From Sulfurimonas sp. (GTDB lineage: Bacteria; Campylobacterota; Campylobacteria; Campylobacterales; Sulfurimonadaceae): 12,221 nt of DNA. The notes below the pieces were generated by a model. It was not told the origin of the DNA and searched no databases. It was given only the letters and a program-made list of their open reading frames with translations. This document shows positions 1-5,970 of this stretch, piece by piece. The stretch lies in contig JAFLJV010000026.1 in assembly GCA_022712845.1 (NCBI GenBank), positions 1 to 12,221 on the forward strand, in the 5' to 3' direction. Numbering within the stretch: the stretch's first letter is position 1; every line of letters starts with the position of its first letter. The position numbers and the translations under genes were made by a program.

Positions 1-1
1 T

Positions 2-991
2 GGTGGAACATGTATACAAATGGAAGATGAAATAGCAGCAATTTGTGCTGTAATTGGTGCAGGTATGGCTGGTGTTAGAACTATGACAGGTACATCTGGA
101 CCTGGTATGAGTCTTAAAGCAGAAAACTTAGGTCTTGCTCAGATGGCAGAAGTACCTTTAGTTTGTGTTAATGTTATGCGTGGTGGTCCATCAACTGGTC
201 TTCCAACTCGTGTATCTCAAGGTGATATCCTTCAGTCTAAAAATCCATCTCATGGTGATTATAAATCAATCACTTTATGTGCTGGTACATTAGCTGAGTG
301 TTATACTGAAACTGTAAGAGCATTTAACCTTGCTGATAGATTTATGCAACCGGTTATTGTTTTACTAGATGAGACTATTGGTCATATGCACGGTAAAGCT
401 GATCTTCCAACAGTTGAAGAAGTTAAAGCTGGAATTGTTCCAAGAAAGAAATTTGATGGTCCTGCTGAAGAGTATTTTCCATATGATTGTGAGCATGATG
501 AGCCAGCAGTTCTTAACCCTATGTTTGAAGGTTACAGATACCACTTTACAGGCCTTCACCATGATAAGAATGGTTTCCCAACTGAGGAGATTGAAACATG
601 TCGTAAACTTATTCAGCGTTTAGAGGATAAAGTTGCACTACATGAAGATGAATTAGAGTCTTATGAAGAGTTTATGATGGATGATGCTGATATTATGATT
701 GTTGCTTATGGATCAGTTTCATTAGCAGCTAAAGAATCAATTCGTCATCTTCGTGCTGAAGGTATAAAAGCTGGACTGTTTAGACCAATTACAATTTGGC
801 CTTCACCAGCTACAAAAATCAAAGAATATACTGATAAAATTGAAAAAGTTCTAGTTGTTGAACTTAATATTGTTCAATATCACAGTGAAATTCAAAGAGC
901 AGCTGCAAGACTAGATATTGATGGTCTTTTTAAAGTTAATGGTAGACCTATATCTCCTTATGAGATTGTAAATAAAGTAAAGGAGTTATAA
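2..991 (+). CDS. oorA: 2-oxoglutarate:acceptor oxidoreductase, alpha subunit (partial, 5' end outside window)
   Basis: This is the alpha subunit of the 2-oxoglutarate:acceptor oxidoreductase, which oxidatively decarboxylates 2-oxoglutarate to succinyl-CoA and passes electrons to a low-potential carrier. It replaces the NAD-linked dehydrogenase in the TCA cycle of many Campylobacterota. The frame is open from base 2 and reads GGTCIQMEDEIAA, so the ATG at 20 is internal and roughly 50 N-terminal residues are missing. Family marks visible include TGTSGPGMSLKAENLGLAQM, the MRGGPSTGLPT segment, and a C-terminal domain with VAYGSVSLAAKESI and FRPITIWPSP. It is followed after 1 nt by oorB, whose ribosome site (AGGAG, 981-985) lies inside the oorA 3' end, so the two are translationally linked. 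The neighbouring beta and gamma subunits make the assignment secure. The exact keto-acid substrate is inferred from family resemblance and lineage. Confidence 0.93.
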   Translation, partial: GGTCIQMEDEIAAICAVIGAGMAGVRTMTGTSGPGMSLKAENLGLAQMAEVPLVCVNVMRGGPSTGLPTRVSQGDILQSKNPSHGDYKSITLCAGTLAECYTETVRAFNLADRFMQPVIVLLDETIGHMHGKADLPTVEEVKAGIVPRKKFDGPAEEYFPYDCEHDEPAVLNPMFEGYRYHFTGLHHDKNGFPTEEIETCRKLIQRLEDKVALHEDELESYEEFMMDDADIMIVAYGSVSLAAKESIRHLRAEGIKAGLFRPITIWPSPATKIKEYTDKIEKVLVVELNIVQYHSEIQRAAARLDIDGLFKVNGRPISPYEIVNKVKEL

Positions 992-992
992 G

Positions 993-1850
993 ATGGCATT
1001 TAATTATGAAAAATATTTAAGACTACAAAAAATGCCAACACTATGGTGTTGGGGTTGTGGTGATGGTGTTATATTAAAAGCATTTGTTAGAGCGATTGAA
1101 AAAATGGGTGTTAAACAAGATGATGTATGTGTAGTTTCTGGGATAGGTTGTTCTGGTAGATTTTCATCATATGTTGATTTTAATACTATTCATACAACTC
1201 ACGGTCGTACAGTAGCTTACGCAACTGGTGTAAAACTAGCTTGTCCAGATAAGCTTGTGATTTGTGTGGCTGGTGATGGTGATGCATTAGCAATTGGTGG
1301 TAACCATACAATTCACGGTTGTAGAAGAAATATTGACATGACTATGATTGTTATTAATAATTTTATCTATGGTTTAACTAATTCACAAACTTCTCCTACT
1401 ACTCCTGCAGGAATGTGGACAGTAACTCAAAAAGCTGGTAATATTGATCCAACTTTTGATACTTGTAATTTAGCTATCGCTTCTGGAGCTTCTTTTGTTG
1501 CTCGTGAAACTATGCTTGATCCAAAGAAACTTGAAAAAATTCTTATTAAAGCGATGGAGCATAAAGGTTTCTCTATGATGGAAGTTCTTTCAAACTGTCA
1601 CATTAACCTTGGTCGTAAGAATAAAATGGTTTCTGCTATGGAGAACTTAGAGTGGATTGATAGTATTACTGTTTCTAAAAAGAAATATGATGCAATGACT
1701 GAAGATGAGCAATTAAATTTATTCCCTCTTGGTGTTTTAAAAGAAGACAAAGAAGCTGATGAATATTGTGACATGTATGAAGAAATTATTAAAGTACATC
1801 AAGGTGAGCGTAAGAAAATCACCCAAGATGACTTTACTAAAAAAATATAA
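993..1850 (+). CDS. oorB: 2-oxoglutarate:acceptor oxidoreductase, beta subunit (TPP-binding)
   Basis: This 285-residue subunit carries the thiamine pyrophosphate site and, in this family, a 4Fe-4S cluster. The TPP motif is visible as GDGD at residues 94-97 with the paired NN at 122-123, followed by YGLTNSQTSPTT, which is typical of OFOR beta chains. Four cysteines sit where the family binds its cluster: C19 and C22 in CWGCGDG, C53 in GIGCSGR, and C202 in LSNCHI. The length suits the family. The ATG at 993 follows the oorA stop by 1 nt and has an AGGAG ribosome site 7 nt upstream. The stop is followed by the AAGGAGA ribosome site of oorC. The cluster ligand roles come from family knowledge; the residues are seen directly. 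Confidence 0.95.
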   Translation: MAFNYEKYLRLQKMPTLWCWGCGDGVILKAFVRAIEKMGVKQDDVCVVSGIGCSGRFSSYVDFNTIHTTHGRTVAYATGVKLACPDKLVICVAGDGDALAIGGNHTIHGCRRNIDMTMIVINNFIYGLTNSQTSPTTPAGMWTVTQKAGNIDPTFDTCNLAIASGASFVARETMLDPKKLEKILIKAMEHKGFSMMEVLSNCHINLGRKNKMVSAMENLEWIDSITVSKKKYDAMTEDEQLNLFPLGVLKEDKEADEYCDMYEEIIKVHQGERKKITQDDFTKKI

Positions 1851-1859
1851 GGAGACACA

Positions 1860-2414
1860 ATGAGTAAAACATTAATGAGATTTACAGGTGTTGGTGGACA
1901 AGGTGTTCTCCTTGCTGGTGAAATTTTTGCAGCTGCAAAAATTAAAACTGGTGGCCATGGGTTAAAAACTGCAACATATACATCACAAGTTCGTGGTGGA
2001 CCAACTGTTGTTGATATCCAACTAGACGATAAAGAGATTTATTATCCATATGCAAATGATGGTGAGATTAACTTCATGCTATCTGTTGCACAAGTAAGTT
2101 ATAACTCTTTTAAAGATGGTGTTAAACCAGGAGGAACAATTGTAATTGATCCAAACCTTGTTAAGCCAACTGATGAAGATAGAAAAACATGGAATATTTA
2201 TGAGATTCCAATTATTACTATTGCAAAAGAAGAGGTTGGTAATGTTATTACTCAATCTGTTGTTGCTCTTGCAATTGCAAACACTATGATGAGTGCTCTT
2301 GAAAAAGATCATCTTGTAAAAGTTATGCTTTCTAAAGTACCAGCAAAAGTTCATGATGTAAATATAGTTGCTTATGATTTAGGTGAAAAATATGCTAAAG
2401 AAGTTATGGCTTAA
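1860..2414 (+). CDS. oorC: 2-oxoglutarate:acceptor oxidoreductase, gamma subunit
   Basis: This 184-residue protein is the gamma subunit of the oxidoreductase and completes the alpha-beta-gamma order of the operon. The N-terminus carries the glycine-rich GVGGQG motif at residues 10-15, and SQVRGG follows at 42-47; both are characteristic of the pyruvate/2-oxoglutarate ferredoxin oxidoreductase gamma domain. The start follows the oorB stop by 9 nt and is preceded by a strong GGAGA ribosome site. A rho-independent terminator begins 13 nt after the stop, so this is the last gene of the operon. A small ferredoxin-like delta subunit (oorD) would be expected upstream of oorA, outside the window. Confidence 0.95.
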   Translation: MSKTLMRFTGVGGQGVLLAGEIFAAAKIKTGGHGLKTATYTSQVRGGPTVVDIQLDDKEIYYPYANDGEINFMLSVAQVSYNSFKDGVKPGGTIVIDPNLVKPTDEDRKTWNIYEIPIITIAKEEVGNVITQSVVALAIANTMMSALEKDHLVKVMLSKVPAKVHDVNIVAYDLGEKYAKEVMA

Positions 2415-2426
2415 TAACTTTACTTT

Positions 2427-2459
2427 AAAAGGTGGTCTTTAATTGGACCACTTTTTTTT
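2427..2459 (+). terminator. Rho-independent terminator of the oor operon
   Basis: GTGGTC (2432-2437) pairs with GACCAC (2446-2451). The stem is lengthened by a G-T pair and several A-T pairs on the outside and a T-G pair inside, leaving a 6-nt loop. Eight T residues follow (2452-2459). It lies 13 nt after the oorC stop. The upstream side has only AAAA, so it would act weakly, if at all, for the convergent tetR transcript. Confidence 0.9.
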
Positions 2460-2502
2460 AACTAAGATACTAATATTAATTAATATTCAATACTCTATGC
2501 TA

Positions 2503-3120
2503 TTAAATTCTAATACTTTCCCAAAAAAACTCTACATGTTTTTCAAACTGAGTTGACATACTATTTACAGAATAATTATCAACTTTCATAAGCGTTATCT
2601 GTAGTCTAATATAGAATAGGGTGGATAAAAACTCATAAGAAACCATCATTGGATCTGATGAGCGTATAATATTGTTCTGCATCATTATAAAAAATGCTTC
2701 TGAGAGCATCTTTATGTTTTGTGTGTGAAACTGATCCATAAACTGCTCTCTAAGCTCTTTGTTTTGAAAAAGCTCTATCATTAGTAGCCTAAACATGTTC
2801 TCGTTATTTTTATCAAATGTAAGCAACTTATACTGCATTGTAAATCTTTGTAAAAAAGCTTTTCCTTTTAATGCTGATTCTTTTATATCTTCATTGGAAG
2901 TAGAGAAGGGCGAAGTAAATATATCTTTTGCAACACTTAAGAATATTTCCTCTTTATTTTTAAAATGATTATATAAAGCACTCTCTCTAATCCCTACATT
3001 TGAAGCTATTTTTCTTACACTTGTACCTTTATATCCATGCTCTGAAAAGAGTATAGCTGATACCTTTAATATCTTTTGTTTTGTATTACTTCCCTTGGGA
3101 AGTGCCGTATTGCTAGGCAT
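2503..3120 (-). CDS. TetR/AcrR-family transcriptional regulator
   Basis: This 205-residue protein has the classical TetR N-terminal helix-turn-helix: TKQKILKVSAILFSEHGYKG, then TSVRKIASNVGIRESALYNH with FKNKEEIF (roughly residues 13-60). The remaining helical C-terminal domain would bind an inducer and dimerise, and it shows no recognisable ligand signature. I chose the ATG at 3120, which has an AAAGGT ribosome site 5 nt upstream, over a GTG at 3180 in the same frame. The GTG start would add 20 residues encoded by DNA that contains operator palindromes and the likely -10 box. The upstream region carries four palindromes of the TGAAC-N4-GTTCA type, as expected for a TetR dimer, so autoregulation is likely. 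Distal targets are unknown. It runs convergent to the oor operon, and no efflux or enzyme gene sits beside it. Confidence 0.9.
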   Translation of the reverse strand: MPSNTALPKGSNTKQKILKVSAILFSEHGYKGTSVRKIASNVGIRESALYNHFKNKEEIFLSVAKDIFTSPFSTSNEDIKESALKGKAFLQRFTMQYKLLTFDKNNENMFRLLMIELFQNKELREQFMDQFHTQNIKMLSEAFFIMMQNNIIRSSDPMMVSYEFLSTLFYIRLQITLMKVDNYSVNSMSTQFEKHVEFFWESIRI

Positions 3121-3141
3121 AGTAGACCTTTTGTTGATATA

Positions 3142-3155
3142 TGAACAGTTGTTAA
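3142..3155. promoter_or_regulatory. TetR-type operator palindrome 1
   Basis: TGAACAGTTGTTAA has one mismatch from the perfect inverted repeat TGAACA-N2-TGTTCA. It lies between the tetR -10 box and the tetR ribosome site, so a bound repressor would block early elongation or initiation. The binding protein is inferred to be the adjacent TetR. Confidence 0.75.
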
Positions 3156-3165
3156 CTTTAAAAGT

Positions 3166-3171
3166 ATTATA
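3166..3171 (-). promoter_or_regulatory. -10 box of tetR
   Basis: The - strand reads TATAAT here. It is placed between operators 1 and 2 and about 45 nt upstream of the tetR ATG, giving a transcript start near 3159. No clear -35 is visible, which is usual for the housekeeping sigma factor of Campylobacterota. Confidence 0.6.
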
Positions 3172-3173
3172 TA

Positions 3174-3187
3174 TGAACACTTGTTAA
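3174..3187. promoter_or_regulatory. TetR-type operator palindrome 2
   Basis: TGAACACTTGTTAA starts exactly 32 bp after operator 1. It sits 2 bp upstream of the tetR -10 box on the - strand, so occupancy would compete with RNA polymerase. Confidence 0.75.
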
Positions 3188-3205
3188 TATAAGCTTATTA
3201 CATAG

Positions 3206-3219
3206 TGAACAATCGTTCA
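3206..3219. promoter_or_regulatory. TetR-type operator palindrome 3
   Basis: TGAACAATCGTTCA has perfect 5-bp arms and starts exactly 32 bp after operator 2. It is in the middle of the tetR-rnpB gap. Confidence 0.78.
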
Positions 3220-3237
3220 TATATTTATTATGACAAG

Positions 3238-3251
3238 TGAACAGTTGTTCA
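3238..3251. promoter_or_regulatory. TetR-type operator palindrome 4
   Basis: TGAACAGTTGTTCA is a perfect palindrome with 6-bp arms and starts exactly 32 bp after operator 3. It ends 24 bp before the likely rnpB -10 box, covering roughly the -36 to -49 region of that promoter. Confidence 0.8.
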
Positions 3252-3275
3252 TTAGTAGTTTTTAAGAAAATATTG

Positions 3276-3281
3276 TATTAT
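3276..3281 (+). promoter_or_regulatory. -10 box of rnpB
   Basis: TATTAT lies 5 nt before A3287, where the first paired helix (P1) of the RNase P RNA begins, so spacing to the expected 5' end fits. No convincing -35 is seen. Confidence 0.6.
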
Positions 3282-3286
3282 TTCAC

Positions 3287-3618
3287 AGGTACAACAGATA
3301 GCAACTTGTATTATATGCAAGAGGAAAGTCCGAGCTGCTCTGAGACAGTGTTCCATTTAACTAATGGCCGTAGTAATACGAGGGAAAGTGCAACAGAAAG
3401 TAAACTTCCGCTTTTAGTTCGCTAGAAGCGGTAAAGGTGAAAGGGTGGAGTAAGAGCCCACCAGTCTTTATGGCAACATAGAGAGCTTGTAAACCCAACA
3501 TGGCAGCAAGAAATAGATGGTCAGCGTCTCATAATGCTACTGCTTCGCTAGAGACACTATGTAAATGGTGTACTAGATTAATACTATCAAAACAAAACTC
3601 GGCTTATGTTGTGCCTCT
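3287..3618 (+). ncRNA. rnpB: RNase P RNA (bacterial type A)
   Basis: This is the catalytic RNA of ribonuclease P, which matures tRNA 5' ends. Conserved blocks appear in the right order: GAGGAAAGTCCGAGC from 3321, AGTGCAACAGAAAGTAAAC near 3387-3405, the AAAGGTGAAAGGGTGGAGTA block with AAGAGCCCACC near 3433-3463, and ACTCGGCTTAT near 3597-3607, matching the universal 3' block. The ends were set by P1: 3287-3295 (AGGTACAAC) pairs with 3608-3616 (GTTGTGCCT) over nine pairs, one of them G-T. The length of about 332 nt suits a type A RNA. No strong terminator with a T-run follows. The gene lies downstream of the tetR operator array. Confidence 0.95.
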
Positions 3619-3821
3619 TACTCAAATAAGCAACAATAAATTAGATATAATTACGCCAATTAAGTAATATATTAAATAATTTATCTTTTTTATATCCATA
3701 TATCTAGTCATATACTATTTAATATTAAATTTAAAAATACTAAAGTTATTTAGCGGAGTAGTACTAAATCTATTTTCAAGAGAATATCCATTATGTTAAC
3801 CAATATTAATGCATTTAAATT

Positions 3822-3989
3822 ATGAGCAAGCCCTTTATAGTTAAGTTGTCTATTGGAGCTGTGATTATTTTATTAGTTATTGCTTATGGATTTTATGAAA
3901 AATATAGAAAAGAGCAACTTTATAATGTGGTGATATCATTGTGCAAAGACATACAGGTTGGAAAATCAAAAATAATAGATTTTTTATAA
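3822..3989 (+). CDS. Possible small single-pass membrane peptide (55 aa), or a gene remnant
   Basis: The ORF starts MSKPFIVKLSIGAVII and contains one clear hydrophobic span at about residues 9-23 (LSIGAVIILLVIAYG). A charged, possibly helical segment FYEKYRKEQLYNVV and a short tail follow. The pattern of a positive N-terminus, one membrane helix and a basic flank is that of a small inner-membrane protein or of the first segment of a larger sensor whose rest is missing. There is no good ribosome site before the ATG, only AT-rich sequence. I do not recognise the family. Coding status is uncertain. Confidence 0.35.
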   Translation: MSKPFIVKLSIGAVIILLVIAYGFYEKYRKEQLYNVVISLCKDIQVGKSKIIDFL

Positions 3990-4010
3990 ATGGAAAAATT
4001 ATAAAAACAA

Positions 4011-4035
4011 TAGTCTTTTGCAAAAGCATAGACTA
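4011..4035. repeat. Compound inverted repeat in the leader of the GH73 gene
   Basis: TAGTC (4011-4015) is complementary to GACTA (4031-4035), and inside it CTTTTGCAAAAG (4015-4026) is a perfect 12-bp palindrome. The block ends 6 nt before the GGAG ribosome site candidate (4042-4045) of the next gene. It could be a protein site or an RNA hairpin. It lacks a T-run, so it is not a typical terminator. Confidence 0.4.
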
Positions 4036-4058
4036 ATACTTGGAGCATTATTTAATAT

Positions 4059-4838
4059 ATGAATACAAAAACTCTATTACTTATACTTATACTCTTAATA
4101 TTTAGTTTTTCTAACCTACTCTCAAGTAACTATAGCTTTAGAAAATATCAACATGTAAAGAGTTTTTACTCAGACATTAGTTCAGATTCTATAGAGATTG
4201 GATTAAAATATAATATTCCTCCAGCAGCTATAATGGCTATAGCAGGACTTGAATCAGGTTATGGAAATGGTTATGTAGCTCAAATTACAGGAAATATACT
4301 TAGTTTGGGTGCTTTTAAAGGTGATAAAGAGTTACCAAGACTCTATTTGCCCTACTCTAAGATAAACAAAAGTGTTATTTTTGATCCAAAAGAGATTAAA
4401 CAAAGTGATAAAAATGATTTATCTTGGAAAAAAAGACCAAAAAGTTATAAAAGAGACTATAGACCAAAGCCTTATGCTGGGTCTACTTCAAATTTAGAAT
4501 TACTAACATATAATAAAAAATTAAAAAATAAAGCATCTAAAGATTGTTTAAGTGATTTTGCTACAAGATGGATAAAAAGTAACTCAAAAGTTAAAGTTTT
4601 TAGAGATGCTAGAATTTGGTTAGATAAGCAGGTATCAAGTAGAGGAAGTCAGATACTTTTTGATAATAATACAAATAAAAAATTTATTGAAATGATTGGC
4701 GGACATTCTCACTCTTTTAATTATAGAAAAACTTGGCCAAAAAAAGCTAAACTTATTATGGCTAAAGCAGGATTAGTTAAATTAACTTCCGATATACACA
4801 TTAAAAAAATGAACTTTAATAAAGCATGGGATAGATAA
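4059..4838 (+). CDS. Secreted GH73/Bax-like N-acetylglucosaminidase (peptidoglycan hydrolase)
   Basis: This 259-residue protein begins with a strongly hydrophobic signal peptide or N-terminal anchor (about residues 4-22), so it acts in the periplasm or outside. The domain from about residue 44 carries IPPAAIMAIAGLESGYGNGY. E65 in GLESGYG matches the catalytic glutamate context (ALESGWG) of GH73 glucosaminidases such as FlgJ and of Bax. TGNILSLGAF at 78-87 matches the family's G-N-x-F-G-like follow-up. The rest is lysine-rich and includes a late block, IGGHSHSFNYRKTWPKKA. The family cleaves the glycan backbone of peptidoglycan. The GGAG at 4042-4045 is about 13 nt from the ATG, longer than usual. 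The 69-aa gene follows in the same frame after a single stop codon. The enzyme class is inferred from motifs. Confidence 0.75.
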   Translation: MNTKTLLLILILLIFSFSNLLSSNYSFRKYQHVKSFYSDISSDSIEIGLKYNIPPAAIMAIAGLESGYGNGYVAQITGNILSLGAFKGDKELPRLYLPYSKINKSVIFDPKEIKQSDKNDLSWKKRPKSYKRDYRPKPYAGSTSNLELLTYNKKLKNKASKDCLSDFATRWIKSNSKVKVFRDARIWLDKQVSSRGSQILFDNNTNKKFIEMIGGHSHSFNYRKTWPKKAKLIMAKAGLVKLTSDIHIKKMNFNKAWDR

Positions 4839-5048
4839 GTGAATAAAAAAGAAGAATTGATTAACGATATACAAAATTTACTAAATACTTATGATGGAAT
4901 ACATAAAACATCTATCAATTCCTCTCTTTTAGAATTCATGGATGAAGCAACCTTAATAAGTATTATAGACTCTTTACTTACACAAAAAGAAAATTCTAAA
5001 GAATCTGACATAAAATGGCTTGAAAAATTTAAAAAAAATAACAATTAA
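4839..5048 (+). CDS. Conserved-looking 69-aa hypothetical protein
   Basis: This short protein starts MNKKEELINDIQNLLNTYDG and is rich in charged residues and leucine, with helices likely at both ends and no membrane span, cysteines or known motif. The start is GTG, the codon directly after the TAA of the GH73 gene and in the same frame. A GGGAT ahead of it is a modest ribosome site, and translational coupling is likely. The frame has a natural-looking N-terminus, so it is not simply a lost C-terminus of the upstream protein, although one base change would fuse the two. No function is proposed. Confidence 0.65.
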   Translation: MNKKEELINDIQNLLNTYDGIHKTSINSSLLEFMDEATLISIIDSLLTQKENSKESDIKWLEKFKKNNN

Positions 5049-5066
5049 AAATACTACTAATGTTAC

Positions 5067-5146
5067 CTTGTTTGTGTCTTTCTGTTACACTCAGCTATAA
5101 TTTATATTATCTTGTTTGATTTGTTACCAAATAATCTGCTATAATT
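5067..5146 (+). promoter_or_regulatory. Duplicated promoter region upstream of the response regulator
   Basis: Two units are offset by 44 bp. CTTGTTTG occurs at 5067-5074 and 5111-5118, and GCTATAATT at 5094-5102 and 5138-5146, with 19 nt between the two elements in both units. Each unit has a TATAAT -10 box (5096-5101 and 5140-5145). The downstream one would start transcription near 5152, about 24 nt before the ATG. The TTGTTT elements are too far (22 nt) from the -10 boxes for an ordinary -35, so they may be activator sites. Confidence 0.6.
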
Positions 5147-5175
5147 CTTCAATTAATTTTACTAAGGATAACATT

Positions 5176-5721
5176 ATGTCTAATACAGATTTAGTTCAAC
5201 TTACACAACAAACAAAAAAATTATCAGCAATGGTAGTAGAGGATGAAAAAATTGTTAATGAACTTTTAAGTTCAACTTTTAAAAACTTTTTTTCAAATGT
5301 AGAATCATGTTTTAATGGTCAAGAAGCACTTGATGCATACGCAAAATCAGCTCCTGATGTTGTTTTTGTTGATATTATTATGGATGGGATGGATGGAATA
5401 GAACTTTCACGTAAACTTCGTAAAATCAATCCTAATCAGATAATTATTGTTATATCTGCAAGTAATGATATAGAAAAAATTTCTGAGTCAATTGAGGTTG
5501 GTGTAAATAGTTTTGTACAAAAACCAATAGATACTAAAAAAATTATAGAACTTTTAACAGGCATAATTTCAATGATTAATAAAAAGAAAAAAATAGAGAC
5601 TAAAACTTTCTCTATATCTCTTCCTCTTGATCTTTATGAAGTTGTTAATGAAAATGCAAAAGCTGAAAGTATCTCTAAAAATGCTGTTATAATTAGAGCA
5701 CTTCGTAGTTTTTACGATTAA
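5176..5721 (+). CDS. Response regulator with receiver domain and ribbon-helix-helix output domain
   Basis: This 181-residue protein has a CheY-like receiver at about residues 16-130. The acidic pair is E22/D23 in VVEDEK, the phosphoacceptor is D66 in VFVDIIMDGMDG, the switch residue is S94 in IVISAS, and the conserved lysine is K116 in FVQKPID. All key residues are present. After a lysine-rich linker (KKKKIETK), the last 40 residues read TFSISLPLDLYEVVNENA, then KAESISKNAVIIRALRSFY. This is the strand-helix-helix pattern of CopG/Arc-type DNA-binding proteins. The protein is therefore probably a phosphorylation-controlled transcription factor that dimerises through the RHH fold. I chose the ATG at 5176 because an AAGGAT ribosome site lies 6 nt upstream; the ATG at 5116 precedes the -10 box. 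No histidine kinase is adjacent. Confidence 0.85.
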   Translation: MSNTDLVQLTQQTKKLSAMVVEDEKIVNELLSSTFKNFFSNVESCFNGQEALDAYAKSAPDVVFVDIIMDGMDGIELSRKLRKINPNQIIIVISASNDIEKISESIEVGVNSFVQKPIDTKKIIELLTGIISMINKKKKIETKTFSISLPLDLYEVVNENAKAESISKNAVIIRALRSFYD

Positions 5722-5742
5722 AAACTAAATTTTCTACTTATA

Positions 5743-5798
5743 TACTGAGCCATTTTATAGTTTATTAAGATATAAATCTATATAATCTCGGCTCAGTA
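5743..5798. repeat. Nine-bp perfect inverted repeat bracketing the tRNA-Glu promoter
   Basis: TACTGAGCC (5743-5751) and GGCTCAGTA (5790-5798) are exact complements separated by 38 nt that include the -10 box. The right arm covers the likely transcript start. It may be an operator pair, or an RNA stem for the transcript leaving the upstream gene. There is no T-run after it. Confidence 0.5.
5781..5786 (+). promoter_or_regulatory. -10 box of tRNA-Glu
   Basis: TATAAT is followed by the GC-rich stretch CTCGGCTC, a discriminator of the type found in stringently controlled stable-RNA promoters. The transcript would start near 5793, about 21 nt before the mature tRNA. Confidence 0.65.
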
Positions 5799-5813
5799 AT
5801 TATATTACTAAGT

Positions 5814-5888
5814 GGCCCCGTCGTCTAGCGGTTAGGATCCATGGTTTTCATCCATGTTACAGGAGTTCAATTCTCCTCGGGGTCACCA
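5814..5888 (+). tRNA. tRNA-Glu (anticodon TTC)
   Basis: The 75-nt cloverleaf has an acceptor stem GGCCCCG (5814-5820) paired with CGGGGTC (5878-5884). The anticodon stem is CATGG/CCATG around the loop TTTTCAT, giving anticodon TTC. The T arm is CAGGAGTTCAATTCTCCT-like. The 3' CCA is encoded at 5886-5888 after discriminator A5885. It lies beside glnS and near gltX, and its product is the substrate of the GluRS encoded downstream. Confidence 0.96.
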
Positions 5889-5970
5889 CTCACATTACCT
5901 TTATCAAACACTTTCAATCTTTACGCTATTTATATAAAAATCATCTTTCGTACCAGCCTTTTGAGTTAGT

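Larger units (their letters stand above)
3619..4058. other. AT-rich intergenic stretch between rnpB and the GH73 gene
   Basis: About 440 bp holds no gene of confident identity. It contains a weak candidate ORF at 3822-3989, annotated separately. A 14-bp perfect AT palindrome, ATTTAATATTAAAT, lies at 3717-3730. A compound inverted repeat lies at 4011-4035, just before the next gene. I saw no tRNA, terminator with a T-run, or insertion-sequence ends. Confidence 0.6.

Noticed and set aside
3118..3180. GTG at 3180 as the tetR start
   Set aside because: The extra 20 codons would run through operator 1, part of operator 2 and the -10 box. The ATG at 3120 has a good ribosome site.
3142..3251. Small CRISPR-like array because of four repeats with a regular period
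   Set aside because: The repeats are 14-bp palindromes with 18-bp AT-rich gaps between a TetR gene and a promoter, without cas genes. Operator sites explain them better.
3237..3425. A 62-aa reading frame on the + strand
   Set aside because: It lies over operator 4, the rnpB promoter and the first third of rnpB, and its translation is low-complexity and unlike a protein.
3604..3636. Terminator for rnpB at CTTACTCAAATAAG
   Set aside because: The stem is only about 4 bp and is not followed by a T-run.
3717..3730. AT palindrome ATTTAATATTAAAT as an operator or origin element
   Set aside because: It is composed only of A and T in very AT-rich DNA, where such palindromes arise easily, and it has no second copy nearby.
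5116..5175. ATG at 5116 as the response regulator start
   Set aside because: It precedes the TATAAT at 5140 and has no ribosome site. The ATG at 5176 has AAGGAT at the right distance and starts just ahead of the receiver domain.
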